Part shown: piece by piece, positions 43,340 to 54,324 of the stretch
How the letters are laid out: every line of letters begins with the position of its first letter
How positions within the stretch are numbered: position 1 is the stretch's first letter
NCBI RefSeq assembly: GCF_029784135.1
Contig: NC_073746.1
Location: forward strand, 158,027,108 to 158,091,107
Direction: 5' to 3'
Origin: Toxorhynchites rutilus septentrionalis
Lineage: Eukaryota; Arthropoda; Insecta; Diptera; Culicidae
Length of the DNA: 64,000 nt
The notes under the pieces: generated by a model
The model's input: only the letters and a program-made list of their open reading frames with translations
What the model was told of the DNA's origin: nothing
Database searches by the model: none
Translations under genes and position numbers: made by a program

Positions 43340-43730
43340 CAAGTCGGACTCGATTATATACAAACTCGATTATACATGATTGGATTATGTAAAATTTAAG
43401 ACTCGATTGTATACAGTTTGAAAAAAAAATATATTTTTTTATAATTCAAATATGAATAATTTCAAGAAAAAAAATTAACCTTTCAGCATTAAGGTGAAAT
43501 TTAAGTGGCTTTTATAAGTACAGTGGATTAAAAATCGCGATTTTTGAAGATTTTGATTGAATCTTCATCAGGAATTGTTTATATCGATATTGCAGCGAAA
43601 TTAAGAGATATAGAAGTTGGGCGTCAAAGAACAAATTGTAGAGAGGTTAGAGAGCTTTAATTTAATTGATAGAAACAATCAAGTTTAGTATGAATTTTTA
43701 GGATAAAATTAATAATTACAAATAAAAAAA
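43340..43730. mobile_element. CAGGTCGGACTCGATTATA-type half-element, copy 2
   Basis: Starts 'gcaagtcggactcgattata' and is collinear with 6441-6810 over about 370 bp. No right terminus is present: the sequence changes directly into repeat E at 43731. Confidence 0.55.
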
Positions 43731-44928
43731 GTCACAGGAGGGTTGTGTCCGAGACACGACCGCATAATTGACGTAGGATTCCGTTAGGTTATCTGTTGAT
43801 TTTGGATAATTACATCGTTAAACTCTTTGATAATGATTAGGTGGACCTGAAAAGGGCCGTTTTGTTTGGTTGTTGGGTATTGTTTGTTCATTCCACCAGT
43901 GTTTAACGGGTGATGATGACAGAAGGATGATAAACAGTCGTTGGATGGTACGTATCAGATAAAGGATACCGAAGTGGAACGAGATATGATGAGAACCGCC
44001 CTCTATGATCCTAGACGAGATGCCTCTTGTGATATGTATTGATGAAATAAAGAAAAAAAAATCACCAATGTAATATAAGATAATTATTAATACCGAACAC
44101 AATTATCAATTTTTCTTATCAGTAAAAACATGTTACTTTAATATAGCGAAAATATATTTGAAATGGGAAAGGTAATTTTCTTTTATAATTTTTACTTTCT
44201 GAGTGTACCCAATGCGAATTTTAATTGGACTAACAATACCTAATACTATATGTACACCTAATACTATATGTACTATATGTAGTGAGACTCTATGTTGTAC
44301 GGAAAAGGGTCAACGGCTCGTATACAATTTAACACCTACCCTTGTGCTAAATTGATCACAATACACGATCGGACATTGATATGGAGTTACACGAAGCAAC
44401 CAACATTAAAGTTCCAAATTTAAATGTTATTTGCTAGAATTATTCGTATCACTCTTCTTACTTGCAATATAAAAATGCCCCCGACTTCATGTATTTGCAA
44501 TGCCGATTTCCATCAGGCAGCTTGGTTTTTATGTCTCTGTTTGGGAACACATCTCGGCGGGAGCAAAAGCTCCCCCTACTTTCATGTATTTGCAATGCCG
44601 ATTTCCCCTAGGCAGCTTGGTTTTGATGTCTCTGTTAGAGAACCGCCGCATGTGTCGTCAATTTCGACCAATCAGAAGTGGGTATTTCCGTTAGGATAGG
44701 GGTTGAGATTTTTCAATTGTTTGATAGTTAGTTTAATGATATATATTATTTTATTCAATATAAAAAATTGTTATGGAGTGCCGAAATCGATTGACGCAAA
44801 AATTTCATCAATCCATCATAAAATGACTGAGCAATAAGCGTTTGAAATTGGACAATTTTCGCGATGTGCTCGATTCTCGATTTTCAATTTGTACCGCAAT
44901 ATATTCCCGAAAGACGTAATCCTACGCC
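43731..44928 (+). repeat. dispersed repeat E, copy B
   Basis: Inverted relative to copy A (20441-21450). It begins 'gtcacaggagg', then 'gtgtccgagacacgac' and GACGTAGGATTCCGTT (43770-43785). It ends at GACGTAATCCTACGCC (44913-44928), an inverted relative of the same motif. It therefore looks like a complete unit of about 1.2 kb with related inverted edges. 'catgtatttgcaatgccgattt' occurs twice (44489 and 44583) as an internal tandem of about 90 bp. Confidence 0.6.
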
Positions 44929-45035
44929 AAAACTAATTAAAAAAAATCGAGTGGAATATTTTTAGAGCTATATTCATTTTTAATATTAAACTCTAGTTTT
45001 GGGTAAGATTTATTAACGGTTCTTTCAAAATATTC

Positions 45036-45199
45036 TCTTTCTTTCTCTTGGATGGCACTAACGTTCCCCGTGGAACTTTTGCCTTCTCAACGTAAGTATT
45101 TCTTGCGTCATTTTTTTATCAGAAATGCTTAGTTGAGAGTTAGTATGGAGTAGCAAGCTCTAGAATACGCGTGACCACAATGCAAGTCGGAAGAAATTT
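45036..45199 (-). mobile_element. tRNA-derived SINE, family A, copy 3 (5'-truncated)
   Basis: Contains the 3' body ('gatggcactaacgttcc', 'ctcaacgtaagtatt', 'gagtagcaagctctagaata') and a (TTC)n-type tail at the left, but lacks the tRNA head. That is typical of 5'-truncated retroposition or later deletion. Confidence 0.75.
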
Positions 45200-45369
45200 G
45201 ATCCGATGATTTTAATGTTTTTGGACGAGGGATGTATTCTTTGTATAGTAGGATCCTTAAAGTGGAACCCTGATGTCGGTGGCCACATATCACCATCTAA
45301 CCGTTCTTCTGCGCTGAAAGTATTAATTCTCTCTCGGCCGCTCACCGGCTGATGGCGTTGGTAACTTCC

Positions 45370-46705
45370 TGTGTCCTGATGCGTGGAATCCTGTGAGTGT
45401 CACCCACTGCCGTCTGAAGAATGTCATCCCCAGGGCAAGAGTTGGAACGGGCTATTCATGGCTACGAGAGAGAGGGCAAGAACAGAGTTCTGTTGTACGC
45501 CTTTTTTAGGCCAGTACTACCATCTCCACGGTTTCTATTGGCTTCGGTTATCACGTCTTAGAGGGTTGCGAAGTAGATGTTGGTGCCCATACTCGGCCGG
45601 AAGGTGAGCTGTCGATAGTCCAATTTCCTGTTTTTAAGACAGAAAGGTGATCAGGCATCCGTTCGCCATTCTTTCCAGGATCTTGGATCAACGGGAGATT
45701 GTGGAAAATGGACGGTAGCCTTTAACGTTTTTGCTGCTTCCGCCGATCTTAGGTATGGTTGATACCAGGCTGTGTCTCCAACCCTCGGAAAATTAGTGCG
45801 TACTCCACAGGTCGCTAAAGATACTTAGAAGAACGGACTGTCCATCTTGTAGTCGATACCTTCAGGGCTGATTGACTCACCTTTCGTGGAACGTTGGACG
45901 ACGGAAAGTTCCTCGATGGTAAAATTTCGGATGAGGAGATTACTTAAACGACTCACTTGTACCACAGAGTTGCTGACCGAAGTGGTATCCGCGTCCAGTC
46001 GATGGATAAACTCGGGATTATGGGACCGCCTACTTGAAGAATGGGGCTGTGCGGTCTGCGTTAACTATGCACCAAAGATTCGCAGAGAACTGGATCTCGT
46101 TGACTGTCTAGATGTACGGTTATCGGGTGATGGTCGACGTCACGAAGTTCGTCGGTTTTGTTTCACCCTAGCTTACCCACCATATTGAAAGTGTCCGTGC
46201 CGTCGTGCAAGACCGAGAGCTCCTGCTCCTTCAAGATGTCGGTTATGACAATCCCTTTGAGGTTTGCATTCCCCAATTGTGGTAATGAGCGTTAAAGTTC
46301 CCCAGAATGATTTTGGGACCCACGAGTCTTCTGACACCTCAAGCGGCTTCCGTCGTAGGTCCTGGATTGTGCCACACGGCAGATATATGGATATGATGGT
46401 CATCGGAATCGGGGCCTCGATTCAAACTGATATTACTGACAGGTTAGTGGAAATTTGTTTCCGCCGATGGATAACGTTTCTTTGAACGCCCAAAGCAACG
46501 AAGTGTTGCAGACGGTGCTCCGCTTGGTGTGCCAGTGGAATTTACCCCCGAGGATTTTCTGAATGTTTGTTGGGGAAACCCGATCTTGGAGTCCCATGAT
46601 AAACGGGCATAGCTGTCGGTCAAGTATCTCCAGTTCACCCAAGTTGTTGTACAGCCCATTGATGTTCCATTGAAGAGCGAGGCTGGTTGATTTGTTAGTG
46701 GGCAA
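45370..46705 (-). pseudogene. non-LTR retrotransposon ORF2: endonuclease to RT, heavily broken
   Basis: From the right end on the minus strand: 'LALQWNINGLYNNLGELEIL' (start of the APE endonuclease, with the WNINGL motif), 'MGLQDRVSP', 'TIISIYLPCGT', 'GNFNAHYHNWGMQ' (the D/N-F-N-A-H endonuclease motif), 'LEGAGALGLARRHG', and, after several frame changes near 45600-45800, 'TIPKIGGSSKNVKGYRPF' and 'SKILERMANG' (RT motif 1, normally 'P-K-GK---YRPI'). The order is that of I/Jockey-type ORF2. There are many frameshifts and stops, so this is an old copy. The right border is near 46705. Confidence 0.75.
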
Positions 46706-48865
46706 ATTTCAATACTGGTGGGTAGTGTGGAAAATCAGAGGTGAAGTGGTACTGACTGCGACGATTCGGTGGGGAATTGGAATCAGCTTGGGGAATTGGA
46801 AGAATTATTCTCACTAGGATACTGGCATATGACTTGTTGTTTTGATCAGAATAAATTATCAGTACAGGAAAGTAATCCAAAACGGATGAGTTATCCATTG
46901 ATTGATAATTTGTCTAAATGAGTCCTTTATTTTCACTAAAATGGGTCGATTTTAAAGTGATACTCCAAATAACAAATTCCTCTTTAAGACGATGTCGCAT
47001 GTTGTTCCTATATGGATGCTTTCTCGCAAAAAAAGACTAATACGCACTTCAACTTTGTTGGCAAACGTAAGTCCATATGTTATTGTACACTATGCTCTGT
47101 TTATTCACAAAATGTGTAATTTAAAATTTGAATTTTCCCGCAACCGGATGGCAGGTAACACACATAAGAGTTGTTAAGAGCCACTGGACCTGCCAGATGG
47201 TCCAAATTAAACGCGTTAATCTTCCTTGATACCTTCCTGTAGCTCCCACCACGGAGTAACATTTGTTTGACATATTCGTCCCAGAGAAGTCTCACGTATA
47301 CTCGTATCGGTAGCAGCCGCCGGAAGAAAGTCAAGAGATAATTGTCCAAATTGCCCTCGATATAATAACAATATTGTGATCCTTCTTCTCTCTGGAAATA
47401 ACCTGCCCAACCTGACGCTTACAGACCACTGAAATGTAACAAAATTGGTGTAAAACAGATATCCTCAGTGCCTCTTCGGCAGGTCCTCCGCCGGGGCAGA
47501 CATTTTGCGGTTTGTGTGGTGGTCGAATATGTTGATTCATCTGGAATTTCCCACCGCAGCGCGCTCTACCCAAGGACAATTTATCAGTGCACTCTAGCAA
47601 ACTTGCGAGCCGTAAATCCGAAAACCCTAATTAGTCAAATCAATTTAATTGCTGGCCCCTTTGTCTCCGTTATGCGCTCGGTGCGAGCCACAAGAATAGG
47701 CAAAGTCCAAGATGTGGTTTATTTCATGTGGTAAGTAGAAATTTTGTGGCTTCAAAAGTGATAGTTTCTTGAATAGACTTACAGGTGGAGTCTTTTTTTG
47801 AGCGAATTATTCTGCTTGGATTGTTTGGTCTGCTGTTGGTTTTCATTTTTAACCTATTGCTAATTGGAGCATTATATGAAATCTGGTAAGAGAGTTTGAA
47901 AAATTATTTCTAATAAGATTTTTATATGGAGTTCATATATACTATCCCTACAATGGGTGTTCCAGTAAATGAGAATATTGTGGAACCTCTTGAAGGTCAT
48001 CGACACGACGCAAAGTCGCCTGCGGTTGGCTTCATAAATTACGAGCTATCCCACATTACGACCGGAGATGGACTTCAACAACGTAAGTGTCATGTTTTAT
48101 CCCTCGAGCGCACCACGTGCTAATTGAAGGATACAATTTCGTCGCATACGGTCTCATCTCCCAGGGCCAGTGTCAACATCAATGTCCAGCTGTGCTCTCA
48201 TGGGCTCGATGTCCTTCACACTCGGAAACCGTCTACAACGAGGCGACGACAGTTCGTCACACATCTTGAAACGTGTCAGTTTTCTTATGATGTACAAACA
48301 TTACACCCAACGAGAGTGCACAGGAACCTTCGAAGGAGTCCGCACACAAGCGGAGAGACTAATTTCATACATATTTAATAAATGACGCGCTGTGCGCCCT
48401 CTCTTCACGTGCTTGTTTCCTTTTTTCTCTGATCCGCTTCTAGACGCACCCACCTCCTCGGAACGACCCTACGGAGCGAGATTTGTTTTTATTGTTCTGG
48501 CCGGTTGCCAATCCGCTGAACCGGCTGAAAGTGTAAGTGAGCGTTTTTATGGACCAAATGGGATACTTTTCCTCCCCAGCTGCGCGCCACAAACGGAAAT
48601 CGGATACCTTAAATGTGTGTAGTAATGTGATCATGCTTACATAAGTTGGAGGTTGTAATTGTGTGATGAGAGTCTAATAAATGTTGTGATCGCTGTGTGC
48701 TTCATAAACAACGTAAAACAGAATGCTGAGTGCTATATTTTTCTTGTTCGAAAAACGTTGGCTTACGATTGTTTACTTTTCTATTCATCCAAGACGATAT
48801 ACTACGAGAATTCCTGTTCTGATCTGGTAGATTTTTGTTTAATTTCCTTTTAGTTGCATAGAGTA
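46706..48865. other. repeat-poor stretch, no gene recognised
   Basis: No repeat family of the window between about 46710 and 48860. GC is higher at 47200-47720 and 48390-48640. Overlapping frames of 60-90 codons on both strands lack motifs. 'aaaccctaattagtcaaatcaatttaattgct' near 47620 has homeodomain-like words. Possibly single-copy host DNA. Confidence 0.3.
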
Positions 48866-49046
48866 GTGCGGGGCAAAGCTGCGTACGGGGCAAAAGTGCG
48901 CATTGGCCTTTTTGAAGCAAACGAGCATAAAATTTCGACAACAGTGTATTCGTTTGATACATTATTACACCAGATGAGATTACATTATTACAAATAAATC
49001 AAGTGAAGGTAACGTTCTGAATCATATTTCGGACGCTTAAGACATA

Positions 49047-50311
49047 AAGGGTGTGTCACATCAAATTGCATCACGGAAAAAACGCTGTAGAAATTCGCCC
49101 AGTAGACCGATCCTTTTGAAAATTTTAGACAGTAAAATAAAAACTATTAAACAACTTTTGGCATTTTCTTTTCATTCATACTTCGAGCCCAAGCCCGTAT
49201 GCTCGCACCTTCCTCTTTACCCCGTGCATAAGGTTCAGTACAACGTCAGGTTGTAGTCCGCCTCCGATTTGACAACTTTTGGGTTCTTCCGGAGGGCCTG
49301 CTTCATAATCGCCCAATATTTCTCTATTGGGCGAAGCTCCGGCGCGTTGGGCGGGTTCATTTCCTTTGGCACGAAGGTGACCCCGTTAGCTTCGTACCAC
49401 TCCAACACGTCCTTTGAATAGTGGCACGAAGCGAGATCCGGCCAGAAGATGGTCGGGCCCTCGTGCTGCTTCAATAGTGGTAGTAAGCGCTTCTGTAGGC
49501 ACTTCTTAAGGTAAACCTGCCCGTTCACCGTGCAGGTCATCACGAAGGGGGCGCTCCGCTTTCCGCAAGAGCAGATCGCTTGCCACACCATGTACTTTTT
49601 GGCAAACTTGGATAGTTTCTGCTTGCGAATCTCCTCCGGAATGCTGAATTTGTCCTCTGCGGAGAAGAACAACAGGCCCGGCAGCTGACGAAAGTCCGCT
49701 TTGACGTAGACGAAAGTCCGCTTTACCAGGCAATGCAGCTTCGTCAGCATTTCGGTGTACAGCTTCCGGGCTCGCGTCTTCCCCACCATGTTTTGCCTTT
49801 CGTCGCGGTTAGGAGCCTTCTGAACCTTGTATGTACGCAGGCCCTCCCGCTGCTTGGCCCGCTGAACGAATGAACTTGACAAATTCAGCTTATTGGCGAC
49901 ATCCCGGACCGAACTTCTCGGATCACGTCTAAACTGCTTAACTACGCGCTTGTGATCTTTTTCACTGACGGAGCATCCATTTTTGCCGTTCTTCACCTTC
50001 CGGTCGATGGTTAGGTTCTCGAAGTATCGTTTTAGTACTCTGCTGACCGTGGATTGGACGATTCCCAGCATCTTACCGATGTCCCGATGTGACAACTCCG
50101 GATTCTCGAAATGAGTGCACAGGATTAATGTGCAACGCTCTTTTTCGTTCGACGACATTTTTCCAAATTTACGAAAAATTGACAGTGAAGCATGGCCAAC
50201 GTGATTTATACACTCTTATCTGATTATAAGCGAAAGCTTATAATATAATTCCTAAAAATTAAATTTTTCAAAACCTTTTTTCCGTGATGCAATTTGATGT
50301 GACACACCCTT
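49047..50311 (-). mobile_element. Tc1-mariner DD37E element, complete, identical 36-bp TIRs, TA TSD
   Basis: Terminal inverted repeats begin AAGGGTGTGTCACATCAAAT and are identical over 36 bp at both ends. TA flanks it at 49045-49046 and 50312-50313. It is 1265 bp long with one transposase frame on the minus strand. It sits inside the pogo-like element. Perfect TIRs and a nearly open transposase make it one of the youngest insertions here. The spacing between the second and third catalytic residues is 37, the hallmark of the ITmD37E family described from mosquitoes. Confidence 0.92.
49235..50158 (-). CDS. DD37E (ITmD37E-type) transposase, catalytically suspect and C-terminally altered
   Basis: Open frame of 307 codons; the ATG at 50158 is followed by 'SSNEKERCTLILCTHFENPE'. 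Two helix-turn-helix regions (about residues 20-45 and 75-100) should bind the TIRs. 'FWPDLASCHYSKD' carries the second catalytic Asp (D241) and 'NAPELRPIEKYW' the Glu (E279), 37 residues apart. The first catalytic Asp is normally in an 'M-D-D-E-T-Y' context just before 'YVKADF'. Here residues 143-149 read 'CLVKRTF', because a 16-bp direct repeat (49687-49702 and 49709-49724) has replaced that stretch. The C-terminus also shifts frame after 'KSEADY'. The out-of-frame continuation 'PDVVLNLMHGVKRKVRAYG' is still visible down to 49176. The enzyme is therefore probably inactive although the frame is open. Confidence 0.88.
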   Translation of the reverse strand: MSSNEKERCTLILCTHFENPELSHRDIGKMLGIVQSTVSRVLKRYFENLTIDRKVKNGKNGCSVSEKDHKRVVKQFRRDPRSSVRDVANKLNLSSSFVQRAKQREGLRTYKVQKAPNRDERQNMVGKTRARKLYTEMLTKLHCLVKRTFVYVKADFRQLPGLLFFSAEDKFSIPEEIRKQKLSKFAKKYMVWQAICSCGKRSAPFVMTCTVNGQVYLKKCLQKRLLPLLKQHEGPTIFWPDLASCHYSKDVLEWYEANGVTFVPKEMNPPNAPELRPIEKYWAIMKQALRKNPKVVKSEADYNLTLY

Positions 50312-50479
50312 TATGATGCAAAAAACAGGTCGAAACATTATGCACAGGTATTATTTGGTTTATATTTTTTTAATAAATTAGTTCAATATGCTTTAAGGCT
50401 TTCTACTTTGGTACCTATTTGATTGAAAATATAAAAAAATCGTCGAATAAAATGCTTTTCAAATGAAGCGAATAAAAAT

Positions 50480-50920
50480 CAAACTTCGGACACTAAATCA
50501 AATTTCGGACAGATTGAATTCAAATTCAATAACAAAGTGTCGGATTGCGGCAGACCTCGATATTTCTGAATCAGCTCTGAGGAAGAGGCCTATATCAGTG
50601 AGTGATTTATGATTTGAATCTTCTTTTATTGACATTTCTACTTCTGCTGGGATATTCCAACGAGCACCTAGGGCAGTTCAGATAGGTATTTACGAGTAAG
50701 CAGTCTGGGAATCTGGCTGACCACTGCAGGGCACTGGACAAAGATTTCTATGGTATGACTCTCGAAGATTTACACGAATTCAACCAAGTTGCAAAACTGG
50801 CAGGAAAAGATTGGGATTTTAGCTTCATGAGGAACCATCGTCTGTCTCTTCGCGCAACTCTTCCCACAACAGCGCTCCAAGGCAAAGCGTCGGAATCCTC
50901 AGAACCGAATCCAAGATAAG
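50480..50920 (+). pseudogene. pogo-like transposase N-terminal region
   Basis: Plus frames read 'SITKCRIAADLDISESALRK' (HTH_psq-type first DNA-binding domain), then 'ALDKDFYGMTLEDLHEFN', 'QVAKLAGKDWDFSFMRNHRL' and 'LSLRATLPT' (the CENP-B/Tc5-like second domain, with the 'AGKDW---F--RH--LSLR' motif). The frame is broken at least twice and the DDE domain is absent. The order and spacing fit a pogo/Tigger-type transposase, the likely source protein of the enclosing element. Confidence 0.6.
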
Positions 50921-50930
50921 GAAGAAAAAT

Positions 50931-53420
50931 AAACAATTGCTTAAAAATAATTCAAATGAATTTCGAATCAAACATGTTTTTATTTTCCCCATGCATCCAA
51001 TTCAATAACGGTTATGTTTCGTTTATGTTTATGTTTTCTCAATGAACTTAAATGTCTGCATCAGGTTTATATATCAAAGAAGAAATTATATACCGCGAGT
51101 ATAGATTATGTACATAAAAATAATTTCTGTGGAAACTTGAGTGTTAGAAATGATTATATCAATATATCAATTGTGGGTGGGACGAAGTTCGCTGAGTCAG
51201 AGTTTGTTAATAAAAACGAGGCAAGGTTCAAAATTTTCAGTTTTTATCGCGTTTGGTATCAAAATGTATGTTTTCGGATACATAGAGTTCTTTTTTCAAC
51301 TCGGTTTAACCAAAAACTAAAATAAGAAGTGATGCGAAGGGGAAAAGCGATTTGATTTAATAATGTGTGGTTTTCAAATGAACGATCGAAAATCAATACT
51401 AGAGATCAAAATATTATTTAAAATAGCGTAGTACAAATATTTGGCAACATAATTAGATAGGTATATGGAAGAGGGAAGCAAGTTGGCGACGTTAATCATT
51501 GGCGAGCCTTGGAGCTTGGAATTTTTTTTTAATGTTGATTCTGATTATTATAGTCTGAAGTGTTTTTTAATCATATTATCTATTGGATGGACCAAAAAAC
51601 TAAAAAACTTGTCCACCAAAAAACTTTGCGCTAAAAGTGTGGAATTCGCCATCATGCCTCCACGTGGATGCAAGTTGGCGAATATGGTTTGGTCACCTAA
51701 AAATCAACAAAATGTAACAACAATTATTTATTTAAAGACAGACATAAGACATATAAGACATAAGAAGTACAAATAAGTTCACTGTACACATAAATCATAC
51801 ACATATGGTTTGTCAGGATCATAGCTTGGAAATATTGAGCTTGTTAATTAATATTGAAAATATATTTTTATCAGTGTAACGCGTTCATTTTGCTTGTCGA
51901 TGCTGCTGTCATTTATTCGACGGCAAACAAATTTACAACTGTGTTCATTCATATTCATTCTGTACTATCTGAGCTTTTCTTAAAGCTTGAGTCATGAGAA
52001 TTCATTCACATTTATTCATTGCCATTGAATTTTCAGGAATATTGTGACTGTTCATTTTCAATATCACGATATGTGTGTGATTTTCTCATTGAGTCAGTGC
52101 CTTGCTTATTCAGTTATTTTTGAAGTTACTCCGAAAGAGCAACGCAAATCGGTGGCGCAAGCGGAAATGAAAACAAAAGAGCAATATCTGCATGCACACT
52201 CCCAGCTAAGGATTGCATAGGCTTGGACGGCGAGGAGGTATTCTGCAGAATCGATCCGAGTAGCGAATGCATACTTTGTCAGCCAAAGCTGTATGTTGGC
52301 AATTTCATCCGCTAATCCTATAACACAGTTTAATCCGTTTGCAAAAGGAAGCTCGAAATGTTCCCTTTGCGGTCGTGTCTTGGACACCACCATTTTATGT
52401 TCGTGTGTTCGGAATTTGAGTCAAAAATAAAATGTTTGAAATTTGAGTCAAGACGTCATTTTTTTACATCGGAATTGGAGTCTTTTGAAGCGTTCCTGAC
52501 AGGTGGAATTGGAATTGCAAATTCACTATGTAAAATGAAAGCATTTTAACTGAGATGGAAACCTTGCATGCTTGAGCAATTTAATTTCTTGTCACTATTA
52601 TGAACATTCTGTGCTTCGTTATCTTCCTCAACGAATTTCTCCGTTTTGTCAGTGTCCGAGAACGCTGCTGATAGTGAATGAACTGGTATATTAATATCAA
52701 TGAATGACAAAACTAGGGATATTTTCTTCTGCTCACATTCCGTGAACGCAGAACAGAATGAAAAAGAGAATGAACAAAACTGGATGAATCAACTATGAGG
52801 GGCTTTCTGTGATTGTGAGGCTCGGCGTTGGTTCATTTTCGGTATCCCGAATGCAATAGTATAATGATCGAATGTGGTCGGAAATTCAGCTGAAAAGATT
52901 GATGTGATACTGATATTTCCAAGCACTGGTCAGGATACATCCAATAACTGCATTCAGAATGTGCTGAATTGAAAATCTAACCTAGCTTTCATAGTATTCT
53001 CCAAACTGGTGTCCGAACAACATTGGTCTCATTTTCGCTTATAAGTTCTAACCATCTGCAATAAAAAACTAAAAATTAACATAATGTTGCAGTTCGCCAA
53101 CTTGCCCCCAAGCGACTTTTTCAATAAAAAAATTAGCTGAAAAAAAATCATGATTTAAACCCGCCGGAAACAAACAGATTATGTACAATAGAGTACCTTT
53201 ATCATGTATAAAATTATTTTGAGATTTTAACTCATAAAGTGGATGATGAAATTTGAAAAAAACGGAAAAAATTGCAAAATCATGATTTTCCACATTTTTA
53301 TTTTTTACTTTTTTTGTGATAACGTTTTCGGCAGAGTTACCGAATACAAAGTTCGGCCTTGTTATAATGCATCTTCAGTAATAAGTAGGTGGCGCTACCT
53401 TTATTACAACGGGTCAAATT
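50931..53420. other. unassigned; possible TIR element start near 51465
   Basis: 'GAGGGAAGCAAGTTGGCGA' (51468-51486) resembles, in inverse, 'cgtcaacttgcctccctctc' at 55313-55333. 'atgcaagttggcga' (51667) and 'ttcgccaacttgcccc' (53092) are further partial copies. A DNA element about 3.9 kb long may therefore span 51465-55335. 52130-52390 ends with 'cggtcgtgtcttggacacca', the motif found at the edge of repeat E. The 95-codon minus frame there (52106-52393) has no recognisable domain. Confidence 0.35.
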
Positions 53421-54324
53421 ACCGATTCGACTGCTCTTCTTGCTTTATATCAATGACATTAAACAGGTGTTAAATGGCAGTGACGTAAACTTGTTTGCTG
53501 ACGACACTGTTATATTCGTTGTAGCTGACACATTGCAAGATTGCTACATAAAGATGAACCATGAACTGCTAAACTTAGACGAATGGTTGAAATGGAAGAA
53601 ACTTAAGTTAAACATAATCAAAGCGAAGTACATGGTAGTATCCACACGAAATCATGACAGCGAAGGTCTTAATATAACTATTGATGGGCAAACGGTGGAA
53701 AGAGCATCATCGATCAAATATCTTGGCGTTATTCTTGACGAAACGCTGCACTTCAACGAGCATATAAACTATACTATAAAGAAAGCAGCTCAAAAATATG
53801 GAGTGCTTTGTAGAATTGATCGATTCTTGACCTTTGAAAGTAAAATCACGATCTATAAATCACTTATTGCTCCACATTTTGATTATTGTGCATCTGTGCT
53901 ATTTCTTGCAAATAAGAGGCAAATGCAAAGAATGCAAATTGTGCAAAACAAGGCGATGCGTCTGATATTGAGATGTGATCGACTAACTCCACGAAGATTT
54001 ATGCTCGAATGCCTGCAATGGATGTCAGTGAGTCAGCGTATTAAGTACTGCACGCTTACGTTCATATATAAGATGACTAACGGTATGACACCGAACTATC
54101 TACAAAACACGATAACGTATGGGAGAGATATTCACCGATATAACACAAGACAAGCAAGTGACCTCAGAACCATGAACTTCCGAATGTCCTGTACCCAAAA
54201 TTCACTTTTTTACGAAGGATATCGGCTTTACAATACATTACCAAATAAAGCAAAGACAGCAACAAGTCTTCGAATGTTCCGTAGTATCTGTAAAGAGTTT
54301 TTGAAGTATGATTTGGATTTTTAA
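53389..54324 (+). CDS. non-LTR retrotransposon RT, C-terminal half, open frame
   Basis: 311 codons without a stop. Retroelement similarity starts around residue 14 ('LLFLLYINDIKQVL'), so the first residues are flanking sequence and the natural start is lost by 5' truncation. The catalytic 'FADD' is at residues 36-39. 'WLKWKKLKLN' follows, then 'KYLGVILDETLHFNEHI' at about 112-128, then the long C-terminal region ending 'FYEGYRLYNTLPNKAKTATS'. RT motifs A and B and the endonuclease are absent, so no active enzyme results. The 3' UTR has AATAAA at 54499-54505. It is the same family as the decayed copy at 7849-8767/9623-9707. The intact frame suggests a younger insertion. Confidence 0.85.
   Translation: MALPLLQRVKLPIRLLFLLYINDIKQVLNGSDVNLFADDTVIFVVADTLQDCYIKMNHELLNLDEWLKWKKLKLNIIKAKYMVVSTRNHDSEGLNITIDGQTVERASSIKYLGVILDETLHFNEHINYTIKKAAQKYGVLCRIDRFLTFESKITIYKSLIAPHFDYCASVLFLANKRQMQRMQIVQNKAMRLILRCDRLTPRRFMLECLQWMSVSQRIKYCTLTFIYKMTNGMTPNYLQNTITYGRDIHRYNTRQASDLRTMNFRMSCTQNSLFYEGYRLYNTLPNKAKTATSLRMFRSICKEFLKYDLDF

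Larger units (their letters stand above)
48866..50930 (+). mobile_element. pogo-like element (GTGCGGGGCAAAGCTGCG terminus), carrying a DD37E insertion
   Basis: The terminus GTGCGGGGCAAAGCTGCG follows TA (48864-48865) and is followed by a second 'GGGGCAAAAGTGCGC'. To the right of the DD37E element lies a pogo-like transposase N-terminus (50480-50920). The opposite terminus was not found, so the right end is approximate. Confidence 0.5.

Noticed and set aside
46264..46485. Plus-strand ORFs between 45.8 and 46.5 kb
   Set aside because: Antisense shadows of the minus-strand endonuclease/RT fragment, whose motifs are recognisable.
52106..52393. 95-codon minus-strand ORF ending at the 'cgtgtcttggacacc' motif
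   Set aside because: No recognisable domain. It could be repeat-derived, but I could not support a product.
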